Source: Pectobacterium cacticida
Lineage (GTDB): Bacteria; Pseudomonadota; Gammaproteobacteria; Enterobacterales; Enterobacteriaceae
Assembly: GCF_036885195.1 (NCBI RefSeq)
Contig: NZ_CP133656.1
Span: forward strand, 2,728,001 to 2,792,000
Reading direction: 5' to 3'
DNA: 64,000 nucleotides
How positions within the stretch are numbered: the first letter of the stretch is position 1; the number at the start of each line of letters is the position of its first letter. The translations under genes were made by a program, and so were the position numbers. The notes under the pieces were generated by a model, which worked only from the letters and a program-made list of their open reading frames with translations, had not been told where the DNA came from and did not search any database. Below, piece after piece: positions 1 through 8,710 of the stretch.

Positions 1-966
1 CTAGAGCGTCGCTTAGGCATCGAAATCCACCGTCGAGATAACCAATTTAAGCTGATCGGTAAAAGTTTTCTGACACAGACTGCTGCCGATATTCTACAAC
101 GACTGTATGTCGATACAGCGCCGATACACGGTGGTATTGGTGATATCGATCCCGAGCAAATTCACCTTGCGATTAAAGAATCGCGTGTTCTGGAACAATC
201 TGTGGAGCATATTCCCGATTATGGCAAAGTAGTCAATATCCGCACCAAACGCGGTGTAATCAAACCGCGCACGCCAAATCAGGCGCAGTACATCGCTAAT
301 ATCCTCGATCACGACATCACATTCGGTATTGGTCCGGCAGGAACGGGGAAGACCTACTTAGCCGTCGCTGCCGCTGTAGATGCTTTAGAGCGTCAGGATA
401 TTCGCCGCATTCTGTTAACACGCCCCGCCGTTGAAGCAGGGGAAAAACTGGGTTTCCTGCCTGGTGATTTGAGTCAGAAAGTCGATCCATATTTACGTCC
501 GCTCTATGATGCGCTGTTTGAGATGTTAGGCTTCGAACGCGTCGAAAAACTCATCGAACGCAACGTCATTGAGGTCGCGCCATTGGCTTATATGCGTGGG
601 CGCACGCTGAATGATGCTTTCATTATTCTGGATGAAAGCCAGAACACCACCATAGAACAGATGAAAATGTTTCTCACCCGTATTGGGTTTAATTCAAAGG
701 CGGTTATCACCGGTGACGTCACGCAGATCGACCTGCCAAAGAATTTAAAATCCGGCTTACGCCACGCAATTGAAGTATTGGCGGATGTGGACGAGATTAG
801 CTTTAACTTCTTCCACAGCGAAGATGTGGTTCGCCATCCGGTCGTTGCACGCATTGTAAATGCCTATGAAGCGTGGGAAAACGCCGAGCAGAAACGTAAA
901 GAGGCCATCGCAGAACGGCGTAAACCTGAAGTGCAGGTTACGGTTTCAGATCAGGAGCAAAAATGA
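1..966 (+). CDS. ybeZ: PhoH-like P-loop ATPase YbeZ (5' end outside window)
   Basis: The reading frame is open from base 1, so the gene starts upstream of the window; 321 residues are visible. A Walker A motif GPAGTGKT (about base 331-354) and a Walker B-like FIILDES (about base 619-639) mark a PhoH-family P-loop NTPase. The family is known as a partner of the endoribonuclease YbeY in rRNA and RNA quality control, with a likely helicase or ATPase role in the cytoplasm. The stop codon overlaps the ybeY start (ATGA), so the two are translationally coupled. An internal GTG at 202 could be mistaken for the start, but the preceding residues match the N-terminal region of YbeZ. Confidence 0.93.
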   Translation, partial: LERRLGIEIHRRDNQFKLIGKSFLTQTAADILQRLYVDTAPIHGGIGDIDPEQIHLAIKESRVLEQSVEHIPDYGKVVNIRTKRGVIKPRTPNQAQYIANILDHDITFGIGPAGTGKTYLAVAAAVDALERQDIRRILLTRPAVEAGEKLGFLPGDLSQKVDPYLRPLYDALFEMLGFERVEKLIERNVIEVAPLAYMRGRTLNDAFIILDESQNTTIEQMKMFLTRIGFNSKAVITGDVTQIDLPKNLKSGLRHAIEVLADVDEISFNFFHSEDVVRHPVVARIVNAYEAWENAEQKRKEAIAERRKPEVQVTVSDQEQK

Positions 967-1442
967 GTCAGGTGATTCTTGATTTACAAATCGCCAGTGA
1001 ACACACGCAGGGACTACCGGACGAGAAGGATTTTCAACGCTGGCTAGAAGGCGTTTTACCACAATTTCAGGAAACCGCCGAAGTAACTATCCGTATCGTG
1101 GATGAAGCCGAAAGTCGTCATTTGAATAATACTTATCGTAATAAAGATAAGCCGACTAACGTGCTATCGTTTCCTTTTGAAGCGCCACCGGAAGTCGAAC
1201 TTCCTCTACTTGGTGATTTAGTCATCTGTCGTCAGGTCGTCGAACGAGAGGCGTCCGAGCAGGAAAAAACCGTAGAAGAGCACTGGGCGCATATGGTTGT
1301 CCATGGTAGCCTGCATTTGCTAGGGTATGATCACATTGAAGACAGCGAAGCCGAAGAAATGGAAGCGCTGGAAACTGAAATCATGCAAAGTATGGGCTAT
1401 GCCGATCCTTATCTGGCAGAGAAAGAGAGCCCGATTGACTGA
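963..1442 (+). CDS. ybeY: Endoribonuclease YbeY (rRNA maturation factor)
   Basis: A 159-residue protein with the signature HGSLHLLGYDH near residues 114-124, whose three histidines bind the catalytic metal. YbeY is a single-strand endoribonuclease needed for 16S rRNA 3'-end maturation and 70S ribosome quality control. The ATG overlaps the ybeZ stop by four bases, the usual ybeZ-ybeY coupling. Length is normal for the family (E. coli about 155 residues). It sits second in the ybeZ-ybeY-corC-lnt operon. Confidence 0.96.
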   Translation: MSQVILDLQIASEHTQGLPDEKDFQRWLEGVLPQFQETAEVTIRIVDEAESRHLNNTYRNKDKPTNVLSFPFEAPPEVELPLLGDLVICRQVVEREASEQEKTVEEHWAHMVVHGSLHLLGYDHIEDSEAEEMEALETEIMQSMGYADPYLAEKESPID

Positions 1443-1559
1443 CTTGAAATATTTCAGGGCCATCCCAATATCAGATTCGAATTTACTACACGTCAGCCAC
1501 TGTGCCGCTTCCAGTAGCTGGTAATAATCCCTTAACAAGAGTGATGTTAATTAAAACGC

Positions 1560-2438
1560 ATGAGCGACGACCATTCTCAAAATAGCGATGCCCCCAGTCC
1601 TAAGAAGGGCTTCTTTTCTCTTATTCTTAATCAGCTTTTTCACGGCGAACCCAAAGATCGCAACGATTTATTAACGCTGATTCGTGACTCCGAACAGAAT
1701 GACCTGATCGATCCCGAAACGCGGGATATGCTCGAAGGTGTCATGGACATAGCCGATCAGCGAGTGCGTGACATTATGATCCCCCGTTCGCAAATGGTGA
1801 CGTTGAAACGTGACCAAACGCTGGAAGAATGTCTGGACGTCATTATTGAATCGGCCCACTCCCGCTTTCCTGTTATTAGCGAAGATAAAGACCATATTGA
1901 AGGTATCCTGATGGCGAAGGATCTCCTGCCGTTTATGCGCAGTAATTCCGCCCCTTTCAGTATGGACAAAGTGTTACGCTCCGCCGTTGTGGTGCCTGAA
2001 AGTAAACGTGTTGATCGGATGCTGAATGAATTCCGCTCACTGCGCTACCATATGGCGATTGTCGTCGATGAATTCGGCGGCGTATCCGGCCTGGTGACCA
2101 TTGAAGACATTCTTGAGCTGATCGTGGGCGAAATTGAAGACGAGTATGACGATGAAGAAGATAGAGACATTCGCCAATTGAATCGTCAAACCTATACTGT
2201 TCGTGCTCTAACAGATATTGAAGACTTCAATGAGGCTTTCGGTACTCAGTTCAGCGACGACGAAGTTGACACCATAGGTGGCCTGGTTATGCAATCTTTT
2301 GGGCATCTTCCGGCCCGTGGCGAAACTATCGACATAGAAGGTTACCTGTTTAAGGTTGCGATGGCGGATAGCCGCCGTATTATTCAGGTTCATGTCAGAA
2401 TCCCTGACGATGCCCCTCAACCTAAACTGGAAGAATAA
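1560..2438 (+). CDS. corC: CBS-domain protein CorC/YbeX
   Basis: A 292-residue cytoplasmic protein with two CBS domains (about residues 65-190; RVRDIMIPRSQM opens the first) followed by a C-terminal CorC/HlyC domain (about 205-285). It was first linked to CorA-dependent Mg2+/Co2+ efflux and later, as YbeX, to ribosome metabolism in company with ybeY. Acidic stretches such as GEIEDEYDDEEDRD lie between the domains. It lies 117 bases after ybeY and directly before lnt, as in E. coli. Confidence 0.94.
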   Translation: MSDDHSQNSDAPSPKKGFFSLILNQLFHGEPKDRNDLLTLIRDSEQNDLIDPETRDMLEGVMDIADQRVRDIMIPRSQMVTLKRDQTLEECLDVIIESAHSRFPVISEDKDHIEGILMAKDLLPFMRSNSAPFSMDKVLRSAVVVPESKRVDRMLNEFRSLRYHMAIVVDEFGGVSGLVTIEDILELIVGEIEDEYDDEEDRDIRQLNRQTYTVRALTDIEDFNEAFGTQFSDDEVDTIGGLVMQSFGHLPARGETIDIEGYLFKVAMADSRRIIQVHVRIPDDAPQPKLEE

Positions 2439-2439
2439 T

Positions 2440-3975
2440 TTGGCAACGGCTGTCGCTTCTCTTCTACAACGCCAGCAGGTCAAAGCCCTGCTGGCGCTCT
2501 TATTTGGCGCCTGTGGCATACTGGCCTTTTCTCCCTTTGATTATTGGCCCGCGGCGATTATTTCGCTCATGGGCTTACAGGCGCTGACGTTAGACCGAAC
2601 AATGCGTCAATCGGCCTGGATAGGTTTCTGCTGGGGACTGGGTCTGTTTGGTAGTGGTATTAACTGGGTTTACGTTAGTATCGCGCAATTCGGTGGAATG
2701 CCCGGTCTCGTCAATGTTGCGTTGGTCGTCCTTCTTGCCGCTTATTTATCGCTCTATCCTTTACTGTTCTCCCTCCTGATTTCATGGCTGAGCCCGAAGA
2801 CGACGCTGTTCCGCCTGGCTCTGACTGCCCCGGCGCTCTGGCAAATAACCGAATTTTTGCGCGGTTGGGTGCTTACGGGGTTCCCGTGGCTGCAATTTGG
2901 CTACAGTCAAATTGACGGCCCACTTAAGGGGATCGCGCCTATCCTGGGGGTCGATGCCATCACCTTTTTATTGATGAGCCTCAGCGGTCTGCTCGTTTAC
3001 ACGATCCATCAGCGCAAAATTGCCCCGGCAGCCATTACCATCGGTGTCTTTGCTTTATCGTGGCCGCTACGCAGCATACCGTGGTACACCCTGCAACCGG
3101 AACGTGCCGTCGATGTTGCGCTGGTACAAGGCAACATTCCGCAGACCGTGAAATGGGAGCCGGATGAGCTGTCTAACACGCTGAAGATCTATCTGGATGA
3201 GAGCCTCCCCTATATCGATAAAGCCGCTATCGTCATCTGGCCAGAGACGGCAATCCCCGATATTGAAAGCCGTCAAGGCATATACTTAAGGCAAATTGAC
3301 GATATACTGCGTAGCCGCAATAGTAGCCTGATCACAGGTATTGTCGACATTCGACATGAAGGGAATAAAACCGACTTTTATAATTCAGTTATCGTTCTGG
3401 GAGATAAAGCACCCTATCACTACCCTACTGCCAATCGATACAATAAAAACCATCTGGTGCCTTTCGGCGAATTCGTTCCCCTCGAAAGCCTGCTTCGTCC
3501 GCTAGCGCCGTTTTTCGATCTCCCGATGTCCTCATTCAGCCGCGGAAATTATATTCAACCGCCACTTTCTGTGCAGGGTCTCAAACTTAACGCCGCTATT
3601 TGCTACGAAGTCATTTTAGGCCAGCAGTTACGTGATAATTTCCGAGCTGATACCGATATTCTACTTACTCTATCGAATGACGCCTGGTTTGGTCACTCAA
3701 TCGGCCCATGGCAACATTTCCAGATGGCTCGCATGCGTGCGTTGGAATTAGGGAGACCGCTAGTACGTAGCACCAATAACGGCGTCACTGCGGTGATTAC
3801 ACCTGATGGTGCCATTAGCGCCAGTCTACCGCAATTTACGCGCGCAGTACTTCACACACAGGTGGTGCCAGCAACCGGGCTAACGCCTTATGCACGTTTC
3901 GGTTCCTGGCCGCTCTGGATTATTACTTTACTGGGCGGTAGTCTGACGGTTTTTTCCTACCTACGCCGCAGATAA
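2440..3975 (+). CDS. lnt: Apolipoprotein N-acyltransferase Lnt
   Basis: Lnt adds the third acyl chain to the N-terminal cysteine of lipoproteins in the inner membrane. The protein begins with a cluster of membrane helices (LLALLFGACGILAF onward, to about residue 205) followed by a nitrilase-like catalytic domain. The catalytic triad is expected at the Glu of WPETAIP, the Lys after NRYNKNH and the Cys of AAICYEVI. I start at TTG 2440, one base after the corC stop: it has GGAAG just upstream and gives 511 residues, close to the 512 of E. coli, whose protein begins with a similar ASL(I/L)QRQ motif. An ATG at 2410 is in frame but has a poor ribosome site. Confidence 0.93.
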   Translation: MATAVASLLQRQQVKALLALLFGACGILAFSPFDYWPAAIISLMGLQALTLDRTMRQSAWIGFCWGLGLFGSGINWVYVSIAQFGGMPGLVNVALVVLLAAYLSLYPLLFSLLISWLSPKTTLFRLALTAPALWQITEFLRGWVLTGFPWLQFGYSQIDGPLKGIAPILGVDAITFLLMSLSGLLVYTIHQRKIAPAAITIGVFALSWPLRSIPWYTLQPERAVDVALVQGNIPQTVKWEPDELSNTLKIYLDESLPYIDKAAIVIWPETAIPDIESRQGIYLRQIDDILRSRNSSLITGIVDIRHEGNKTDFYNSVIVLGDKAPYHYPTANRYNKNHLVPFGEFVPLESLLRPLAPFFDLPMSSFSRGNYIQPPLSVQGLKLNAAICYEVILGQQLRDNFRADTDILLTLSNDAWFGHSIGPWQHFQMARMRALELGRPLVRSTNNGVTAVITPDGAISASLPQFTRAVLHTQVVPATGLTPYARFGSWPLWIITLLGGSLTVFSYLRRR

Positions 3976-3996
3976 TTGCGTTCACCACTGCGCTAA

Positions 3997-4021
3997 GGGC
4001 ATGCTTTTGCATGCCTTTTTC
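3997..4021 (+). terminator. Intrinsic terminator after lnt
   Basis: GGCATGC and GCATGCC form a seven-base-pair stem around a TTTT loop, followed by five T residues. It lies 22 bases after the lnt stop and should end the ybeZ-ybeY-corC-lnt transcript. Confidence 0.8.
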
Positions 4022-4406
4022 ATTTATGGCATAGTATTTGCCTGTTATTATGATGTAAATGACTGTTTCATGATTTTTTGAGGATATTGCGCCAGTCCAG
4101 AGTGCTTTTTAGGTGCAATAGGTGCACTTTTGTGGTGCATTAACCTAACATTGCAACCCTTTGGTGCGGGCGATATCGCAAAAAACAAACATTTTCATTT
4201 CAACTAATTAACAACCAGCTATTTTTAAACTGCAAAAGCGGCAATCTCGCGCTTTAACGGTGCAACATGATTGCGGAGCAATCATAGGGCAGACGAGTGA
4301 TGCGGCAATACAACGTTAGCTTCATGATAACGGGCATATTAACCATACGGTTATTCTTAACAGCGCGATAACTATTGCACTGTAACGACAGCAAAGGAGT
4401 TAGAAC
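4022..4406 (+). promoter_or_regulatory. gltI upstream region and likely long 5' leader
   Basis: No gene is visible in these 385 bases. The segment carries repeated GGTGCA-type words around 4111-4140 (including TGCAC and GTGCA as an inverted pair) and a clean hairpin at 4267-4285 (ATGATTGC, loop GGA, GCAATCAT). AAGGAG precedes the gltI ATG. In E. coli and Salmonella gltI mRNA is repressed by the sRNA GcvB, so a long leader with target sites is plausible here; I did not identify the pairing site. Confidence 0.45.
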
Positions 4407-5303
4407 ATGCAAATGCGTAAACTGGCATTATCACTGTTGCTACTTGGCGCCACTGCCAGCGTAGCTCAGGCTGAGGAACTGACCGGCACATTGAAAAAAG
4501 TCAAAGACAATGGCGTGATCGTCGTTGGTCACCGCGAATCGTCCGTGCCTTTCTCTTACTACGACAATACGCAGAAGGTGGTCGGCTATTCTCAGGCTTA
4601 CGCGGATAAGATTGTCGAGGCTGTTAAGGAAAAACTGGGGACGCCTAATCTGCAAGTAAAACTCCTGCCTATTACCTCTCAGAACCGTATTCCTTTATTG
4701 CAAAATGGTACGTTCGATTTTGAATGTGGTTCTACAACCAATAATCTAGAACGTCAGAAACAGGCGGCATTCTCCAACACTATTTTTGTGGTCGGTACGC
4801 GTCTATTGACCAAGAAAGATTCCGGTGTGAAAGATTTCCCCGATCTGGCAGGTAAAACTGTCGTAGTCACTTCCGGCACAACCTCCGAAGTTCTGCTCAA
4901 TAAGCTGAATGAAGAAAAACAGATGAAGATGCGCATTATCAGCGCCAAAGATCATGGTGACTCTTTCCGTACCTTAGAAAGCGGCCGTGCCGTAGCCTTT
5001 ATGATGGACGATGCTCTACTGGCAGGTGAACGAGCAAAAGCCAAAAATGCCGATCAGTGGGATATCGTCGGTACAGCGCAATCTGAAGAAGCCTACGGAT
5101 GTATGCTGCGTAAAGACGATCCCCAATTCAAGAAGCTGGTTGATGACACTATCGCCAAAATACAAACCTCAGGCGAAGCCGAAAAATGGTTCGATCGTTG
5201 GTTTAAACAGCCGATCCCGCCAAAAGGCCTTAACCTGAATTTTTCGCTGTCAGACGAAATGAAAGCCTTGTTCAAAGCGCCGAATGACAAAGCGCTAAAC
5301 TAA
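4407..5303 (+). CDS. gltI: Glutamate/aspartate periplasmic binding protein
   Basis: A 298-residue solute-binding protein (SBP family 3) with a signal peptide ending near AQA-EE (residues 1-22). It captures L-glutamate and L-aspartate in the periplasm and delivers them to GltJKL. ATG 4407 has AAGGAG about eight bases upstream; a second ATG two codons on is possible. The following gltJ, gltK and gltL are on the same strand, but a 217-base spacer with a terminator-like hairpin separates gltI from them, which favours higher expression of the binding protein. Confidence 0.95.
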   Translation: MQMRKLALSLLLLGATASVAQAEELTGTLKKVKDNGVIVVGHRESSVPFSYYDNTQKVVGYSQAYADKIVEAVKEKLGTPNLQVKLLPITSQNRIPLLQNGTFDFECGSTTNNLERQKQAAFSNTIFVVGTRLLTKKDSGVKDFPDLAGKTVVVTSGTTSEVLLNKLNEEKQMKMRIISAKDHGDSFRTLESGRAVAFMMDDALLAGERAKAKNADQWDIVGTAQSEEAYGCMLRKDDPQFKKLVDDTIAKIQTSGEAEKWFDRWFKQPIPPKGLNLNFSLSDEMKALFKAPNDKALN

Positions 5304-5311
5304 TTAAGAAT

Positions 5312-5507
5312 GAGAATAAGGGCAGATTATCTGCCCTCTGATTGCTGATTCGTGGCATGACAGGCAGGCACTTAATGGCCGTTCCCCATTATTTGCTGCC
5401 CGAGAAATTTTGATAAACAGGTAGATTAGTCATATACCTGTCATTTGAAACAGAACGGGAATAGTGGCCACTCATCAATCTTCAGGGTAGCTTCGCTACC
5501 CTTTTTT
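5312..5507 (+). ncRNA. sroC: Probable SroC-like sRNA in the gltI-gltJ spacer
   Basis: In E. coli and Salmonella the gltI-gltJ spacer is processed into SroC, an Hfq-binding sponge of GcvB. This spacer has the same position and a similar size. It has a perfect hairpin at 5319-5337 (AGGGCAGA, loop TTA, TCTGCCCT) and ends in an intrinsic terminator at 5485-5507 (GGGTAGC, loop TTC, GCTACCC, six T). The 5' end is a guess. The identity rests on location and architecture, not on alignment. Confidence 0.6.
5485..5507 (+). terminator. Intrinsic terminator in gltI-gltJ spacer
   Basis: A seven-base-pair stem with a three-base loop followed by TTTTTT, only 13 bases before the gltJ ATG. It should partly attenuate transcription into gltJKL and form the 3' end of the SroC-like RNA. 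Confidence 0.8.
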
Positions 5508-5520
5508 ACCGGAGTTTGTT

Positions 5521-6261
5521 ATGTCAATAGATTGGAATTGGGGCATATTTCTACAAGCAGCCCCTTTCGGCAATACAACCTATCTCGGATGGATTTTGTC
5601 CGGTCTGCAAGTCACCGTTACCTTGTCTATCTGCGCGTGGATTATTGCCTTCCTCATTGGTTCTTTATTTGGGATCCTGCGAACCGTACCGAATCGCTTT
5701 CTTGCCGGTCTGGGTACTTGCTATGTCGAGTTATTTCGCAATGTTCCATTGATTGTCCAGTTTTTTGCCTGGTATTTGGTGGTTCCTGAGCTTCTTCCCG
5801 TCAATATTGGCATGTGGTTCAAAGCCGAATTAGATCCGAACATACAGTTCTTCCTATCGTCCATGATTTGCCTTGGCCTATTCACCGCAGCACGCATTTG
5901 TGAGCAGGTGCGTGCGGGGATCCAGTCATTACCCCGTGGGCAGAAAGCTGCCGGATTGGCAATGGGGCTGACATTACCGCAAACTTACCGCTATGTGCTA
6001 TTGCCCAACGCGTATCGTGTTGTCGTTCCGCCATTGACGTCGGAGATGCTGAATCTGGTCAAGAATTCAGCTATTGCATCGACTATTGGTTTGGTTGATA
6101 TGGCGGCACAGGCAGGGAAATTGTTGGACTATTCCGCTCATGCATATGAGTCGTTTACCGCGATCACGCTGGCGTATATTGGCATCAACGCCATTATTAT
6201 GTTGATTATGCAGGTCGTTGAACGGAAGACCCGTTTGCCGGGAAACCTGGGGAGCAAATAA
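5521..6261 (+). CDS. gltJ: Glutamate/aspartate ABC permease GltJ
   Basis: A 246-residue inner-membrane permease of the HisMQ family with about five membrane helices and the EAA loop near residues 140-165 (EQVRAGIQSLPRGQKAAGLAMG). It pairs with GltK to form the channel for glutamate and aspartate. GGAG lies upstream of the ATG. The next gene, gltK, starts three bases after its stop, so they are coupled. Confidence 0.94.
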   Translation: MSIDWNWGIFLQAAPFGNTTYLGWILSGLQVTVTLSICAWIIAFLIGSLFGILRTVPNRFLAGLGTCYVELFRNVPLIVQFFAWYLVVPELLPVNIGMWFKAELDPNIQFFLSSMICLGLFTAARICEQVRAGIQSLPRGQKAAGLAMGLTLPQTYRYVLLPNAYRVVVPPLTSEMLNLVKNSAIASTIGLVDMAAQAGKLLDYSAHAYESFTAITLAYIGINAIIMLIMQVVERKTRLPGNLGSK

Positions 6262-6264
6262 ATC

Positions 6265-6939
6265 ATGTATGAATTTGACTGGGGCTCAATTGGGCCAAGC
6301 ATGCCGTACCTGATTCAAGGGATGGTCGTCACGCTCAAAATTACGTTGGTAGCCGTTGTTTTTGGCATCATCTGGGGTACGATTTTGGCCGTGATGCGTC
6401 TGTCGCCAATCAAGCCTATCAGTTGGTTTGCCAAGCTGTACGTGAACCTGTTCCGCTCGGTTCCTCTCGTTATGGTGCTGTTATGGTTCTATCTGGTGGT
6501 TCCTAGCTTATTACAAAATGTGCTTGGGCTATCGCCAAAAACGGATATTCGACTGATTTCAGCTATGGTAGCCTTCTCGTTATTCGAAGCAGCCTACTAC
6601 TCGGAAATCATTCGTGCAGGTATCCTCAGTGTGTCGCGCGGGCAATCCTCGGCCGCCTTAGCGTTAGGGATGACCCACTGGCAATCCATGAAATTGGTTA
6701 TTCTGCCGCAGGCGTTTCGCGCGATGGTGCCACTGCTGTTGACACAAGGGATCGTGCTATTCCAGGATACTTCTCTGGTTTATGTACTGAGTCTCGCTGA
6801 TTTCTTCCGCACCGCCTCAATTATCGGCGAGCGCGACGGAACACAAGTTGAGATGATTCTGTTTGCCGGGTTTGTTTATTTTCTCTTCAGCATTGCAGCC
6901 TCAATGCTGGTCAGTTACCTGAAAAAAAGGACGGTTTGA
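6265..6939 (+). CDS. gltK: Glutamate/aspartate ABC permease GltK
   Basis: A 224-residue HisMQ-family permease with several membrane helices and an EAA loop (EIIRAGILSVSRGQSSAALALG, split here only by description, about residues 113-134). It is the second membrane subunit of the GltIJKL importer. Its stop codon overlaps the gltL start by four bases. Confidence 0.94.
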   Translation: MYEFDWGSIGPSMPYLIQGMVVTLKITLVAVVFGIIWGTILAVMRLSPIKPISWFAKLYVNLFRSVPLVMVLLWFYLVVPSLLQNVLGLSPKTDIRLISAMVAFSLFEAAYYSEIIRAGILSVSRGQSSAALALGMTHWQSMKLVILPQAFRAMVPLLLTQGIVLFQDTSLVYVLSLADFFRTASIIGERDGTQVEMILFAGFVYFLFSIAASMLVSYLKKRTV

Positions 6940-7664
6940 TGATTTCCCTGAAAAATGTTTCTAAATGGTACGGCCAATTTCAGGTACTAACCGACTGCTC
7001 TACGGAAGTAAAAAAAGGTGAAGTTGTGGTCGTCTGCGGGCCTTCCGGCTCCGGTAAATCAACCCTGATCAAAACCGTAAATGGTCTGGAGCCTATTCAA
7101 AAAGGTGAAATTACCGTTAATGGTATTGCCGTTAACGATAAGAAAACCAATCTGGCGCAGTTGCGTTCAAAAGTCGGAATGGTATTCCAACATTTTGAAC
7201 TGTTCCCCCACTTGTCGATTATCGAGAACCTAACACTGGCTCAGGTAAAGGTATTAAAGCGTAACCGTGAAGATGCCAAGGCTAAAGCGCAAAAGCTGCT
7301 GGAACGTGTTGGGCTGGCGGCGCACGCTAACAAATACCCAGGACAACTTTCCGGTGGTCAACAACAACGTGTTGCCATTGCCCGCGCCTTGTGTATGGAT
7401 CCTATTGCGATGTTATTTGACGAACCGACATCCGCACTCGATCCAGAGATGATTAATGAAGTTTTGGACGTGATGGTTGAATTAGCGCAGGAAGGCATGA
7501 CCATGATGGTTGTCACCCATGAAATGGGCTTTGCCCGTAAAGTGGCGCACCGCGTGATCTTCATGGATGAGGGAAAAATTATCGAAGATACCCGCAAGGA
7601 TGATTTCTTCGATAATCCACAGTCCGAACGTGCTAAAGATTTCCTGGCGAAAATCCTGCATTAA
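6936..7664 (+). CDS. gltL: Glutamate/aspartate ABC ATPase GltL
   Basis: A 242-residue ABC ATPase that powers GltJK. Walker A is GPSGSGKST (residues 35-43), the signature is LSGGQQQR (about 137-144), and Walker B is MLFDEP (about 159-164), with the switch histidine in VVTHEM. It ends the gltIJKL operon; a MITE-like repeat follows within 50 bases of the stop. Confidence 0.95.
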   Translation: MMISLKNVSKWYGQFQVLTDCSTEVKKGEVVVVCGPSGSGKSTLIKTVNGLEPIQKGEITVNGIAVNDKKTNLAQLRSKVGMVFQHFELFPHLSIIENLTLAQVKVLKRNREDAKAKAQKLLERVGLAAHANKYPGQLSGGQQQRVAIARALCMDPIAMLFDEPTSALDPEMINEVLDVMVELAQEGMTMMVVTHEMGFARKVAHRVIFMDEGKIIEDTRKDDFFDNPQSERAKDFLAKILH

Positions 7665-7713
7665 TATTCGCGACAGACCATTAATTTTCACGACTGACTT
7701 TGTTGGACGAGAA

Positions 7714-7892
7714 CGGTGGTAATGGGATAGCAGCGTAAAGCGTCCGCGCCAGGGGCAAAAACGTCAGGAACGTTTTCAAACGTCGCTTGCGACGCCCCTG
7801 AAAGGAGGGATCTCAGGGATGAGATTCCTCTGTGCGCGGCACGAACTTGCTGAGACGTAGTTTGCGTCTTTACGATCTCTCCATTACCGCCG
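7714..7892. repeat. MITE-like palindromic repeat between gltL and ybeL
   Basis: The segment is bounded by a 12-base inverted repeat, CGGTGGTAATGG (7714-7725) and CCATTACCGCCG (7881-7892), with one mismatch. Inside are CAGGGGC/GCCCCTG (7750-7756 and 7794-7800), the hairpin GTCGC-TT-GCGAC (7782-7793), and AGACG/CGTCT (about 7853-7868). No gene fits. Length and nested palindromes resemble a non-autonomous miniature element or an enterobacterial intergenic repeat. Copy number elsewhere in the genome is not visible from here. Confidence 0.55.
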
Positions 7893-7911
7893 CTTAATAC
7901 CCGTATCAGCC

Positions 7912-8394
7912 CTACGGCTGGAACGGCTGTCGATGGAATTGGTCGTGATCGCATTTCGGGCACAGCGGCAACACTTCCGGTGTATAGAATGCAATGCGGT
8001 GATGGCAGTTCTCGCACACCAGATTGCCTAATCCCACCACCTCACCGCTGTGATAAACGCCGTGATGATTAACATCTTTGAAGATCTCACGCCACTCTAA
8101 TTGCGTGCGGTCCGTAATATCCGCCAATTCCTGCCATAGACTTTCCTTGATCACACGCATAAACACGCTATCAGCAAGTGCATCCTGGCTTTCGTTATAG
8201 CTACGGGCAAACTCCTCCAGATCGCGCTGAACGGACTGAATCACCTGTTCTATTTCTTTTTGCGTCAGCGTAGAACGCGCTTCCAGTGTGTTACGCGCAC
8301 GCTCCGTCAAACTATCGATATCGCGTTCACCGTTATTCAATCGAGCCGTCACTGAAGTCATTAACTCTTGGTAATAGCGAGCGAGCTTATTCAT
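7912..8394 (-). CDS. ybeL: Zinc-ribbon protein YbeL (DUF1451)
   Basis: A 160-residue protein whose long N-terminal part is probably helical and whose C-terminal end has two CxxC pairs (CENC and CPKC, about residues 127-152), forming a zinc ribbon. It matches the YbeL/DUF1451 family; no biochemical function is established. AGGAGG lies four bases before the ATG. It is divergent from leuS, as in E. coli. Confidence 0.88.
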   Translation of the reverse strand: MNKLARYYQELMTSVTARLNNGERDIDSLTERARNTLEARSTLTQKEIEQVIQSVQRDLEEFARSYNESQDALADSVFMRVIKESLWQELADITDRTQLEWREIFKDVNHHGVYHSGEVVGLGNLVCENCHHRIAFYTPEVLPLCPKCDHDQFHRQPFQP

Positions 8395-8710
8395 GCATCC
8401 TCCTGACTGAGCGGATTGAGGGGGTGATGAGATGAAGTGAAGGTTAACCGCCTAACGTATCCAGCTAAAAACCAAATAGGCTGTTTAACTAGCGTTATTT
8501 TAGATTATTTTCTTCATTAGTCTGCGCTACTGGCGCTAATTTGCGTAATCCTTCGCAGTATATGGCTTACAACTCAGAAATATTCCACTGCCGGGCGCTG
8601 GGTGTTGTTGCTCGCGCCGCTTACGGCTATGCTATGCGGATCTTTTGTTATGAATCGAAACCGGCCACTTAACGGTGGCGATTCTTCACTAAACAGGACC
8701 ACTGGCAGCC
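8395..8710. promoter_or_regulatory. ybeL-leuS divergent intergenic region
   Basis: These 316 bases separate two divergent genes and must hold both promoters. The stretch 8480-8530 is AT-rich and may hold promoter elements. I see no conserved riboswitch, repeat or small gene in it. Confidence 0.4.
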
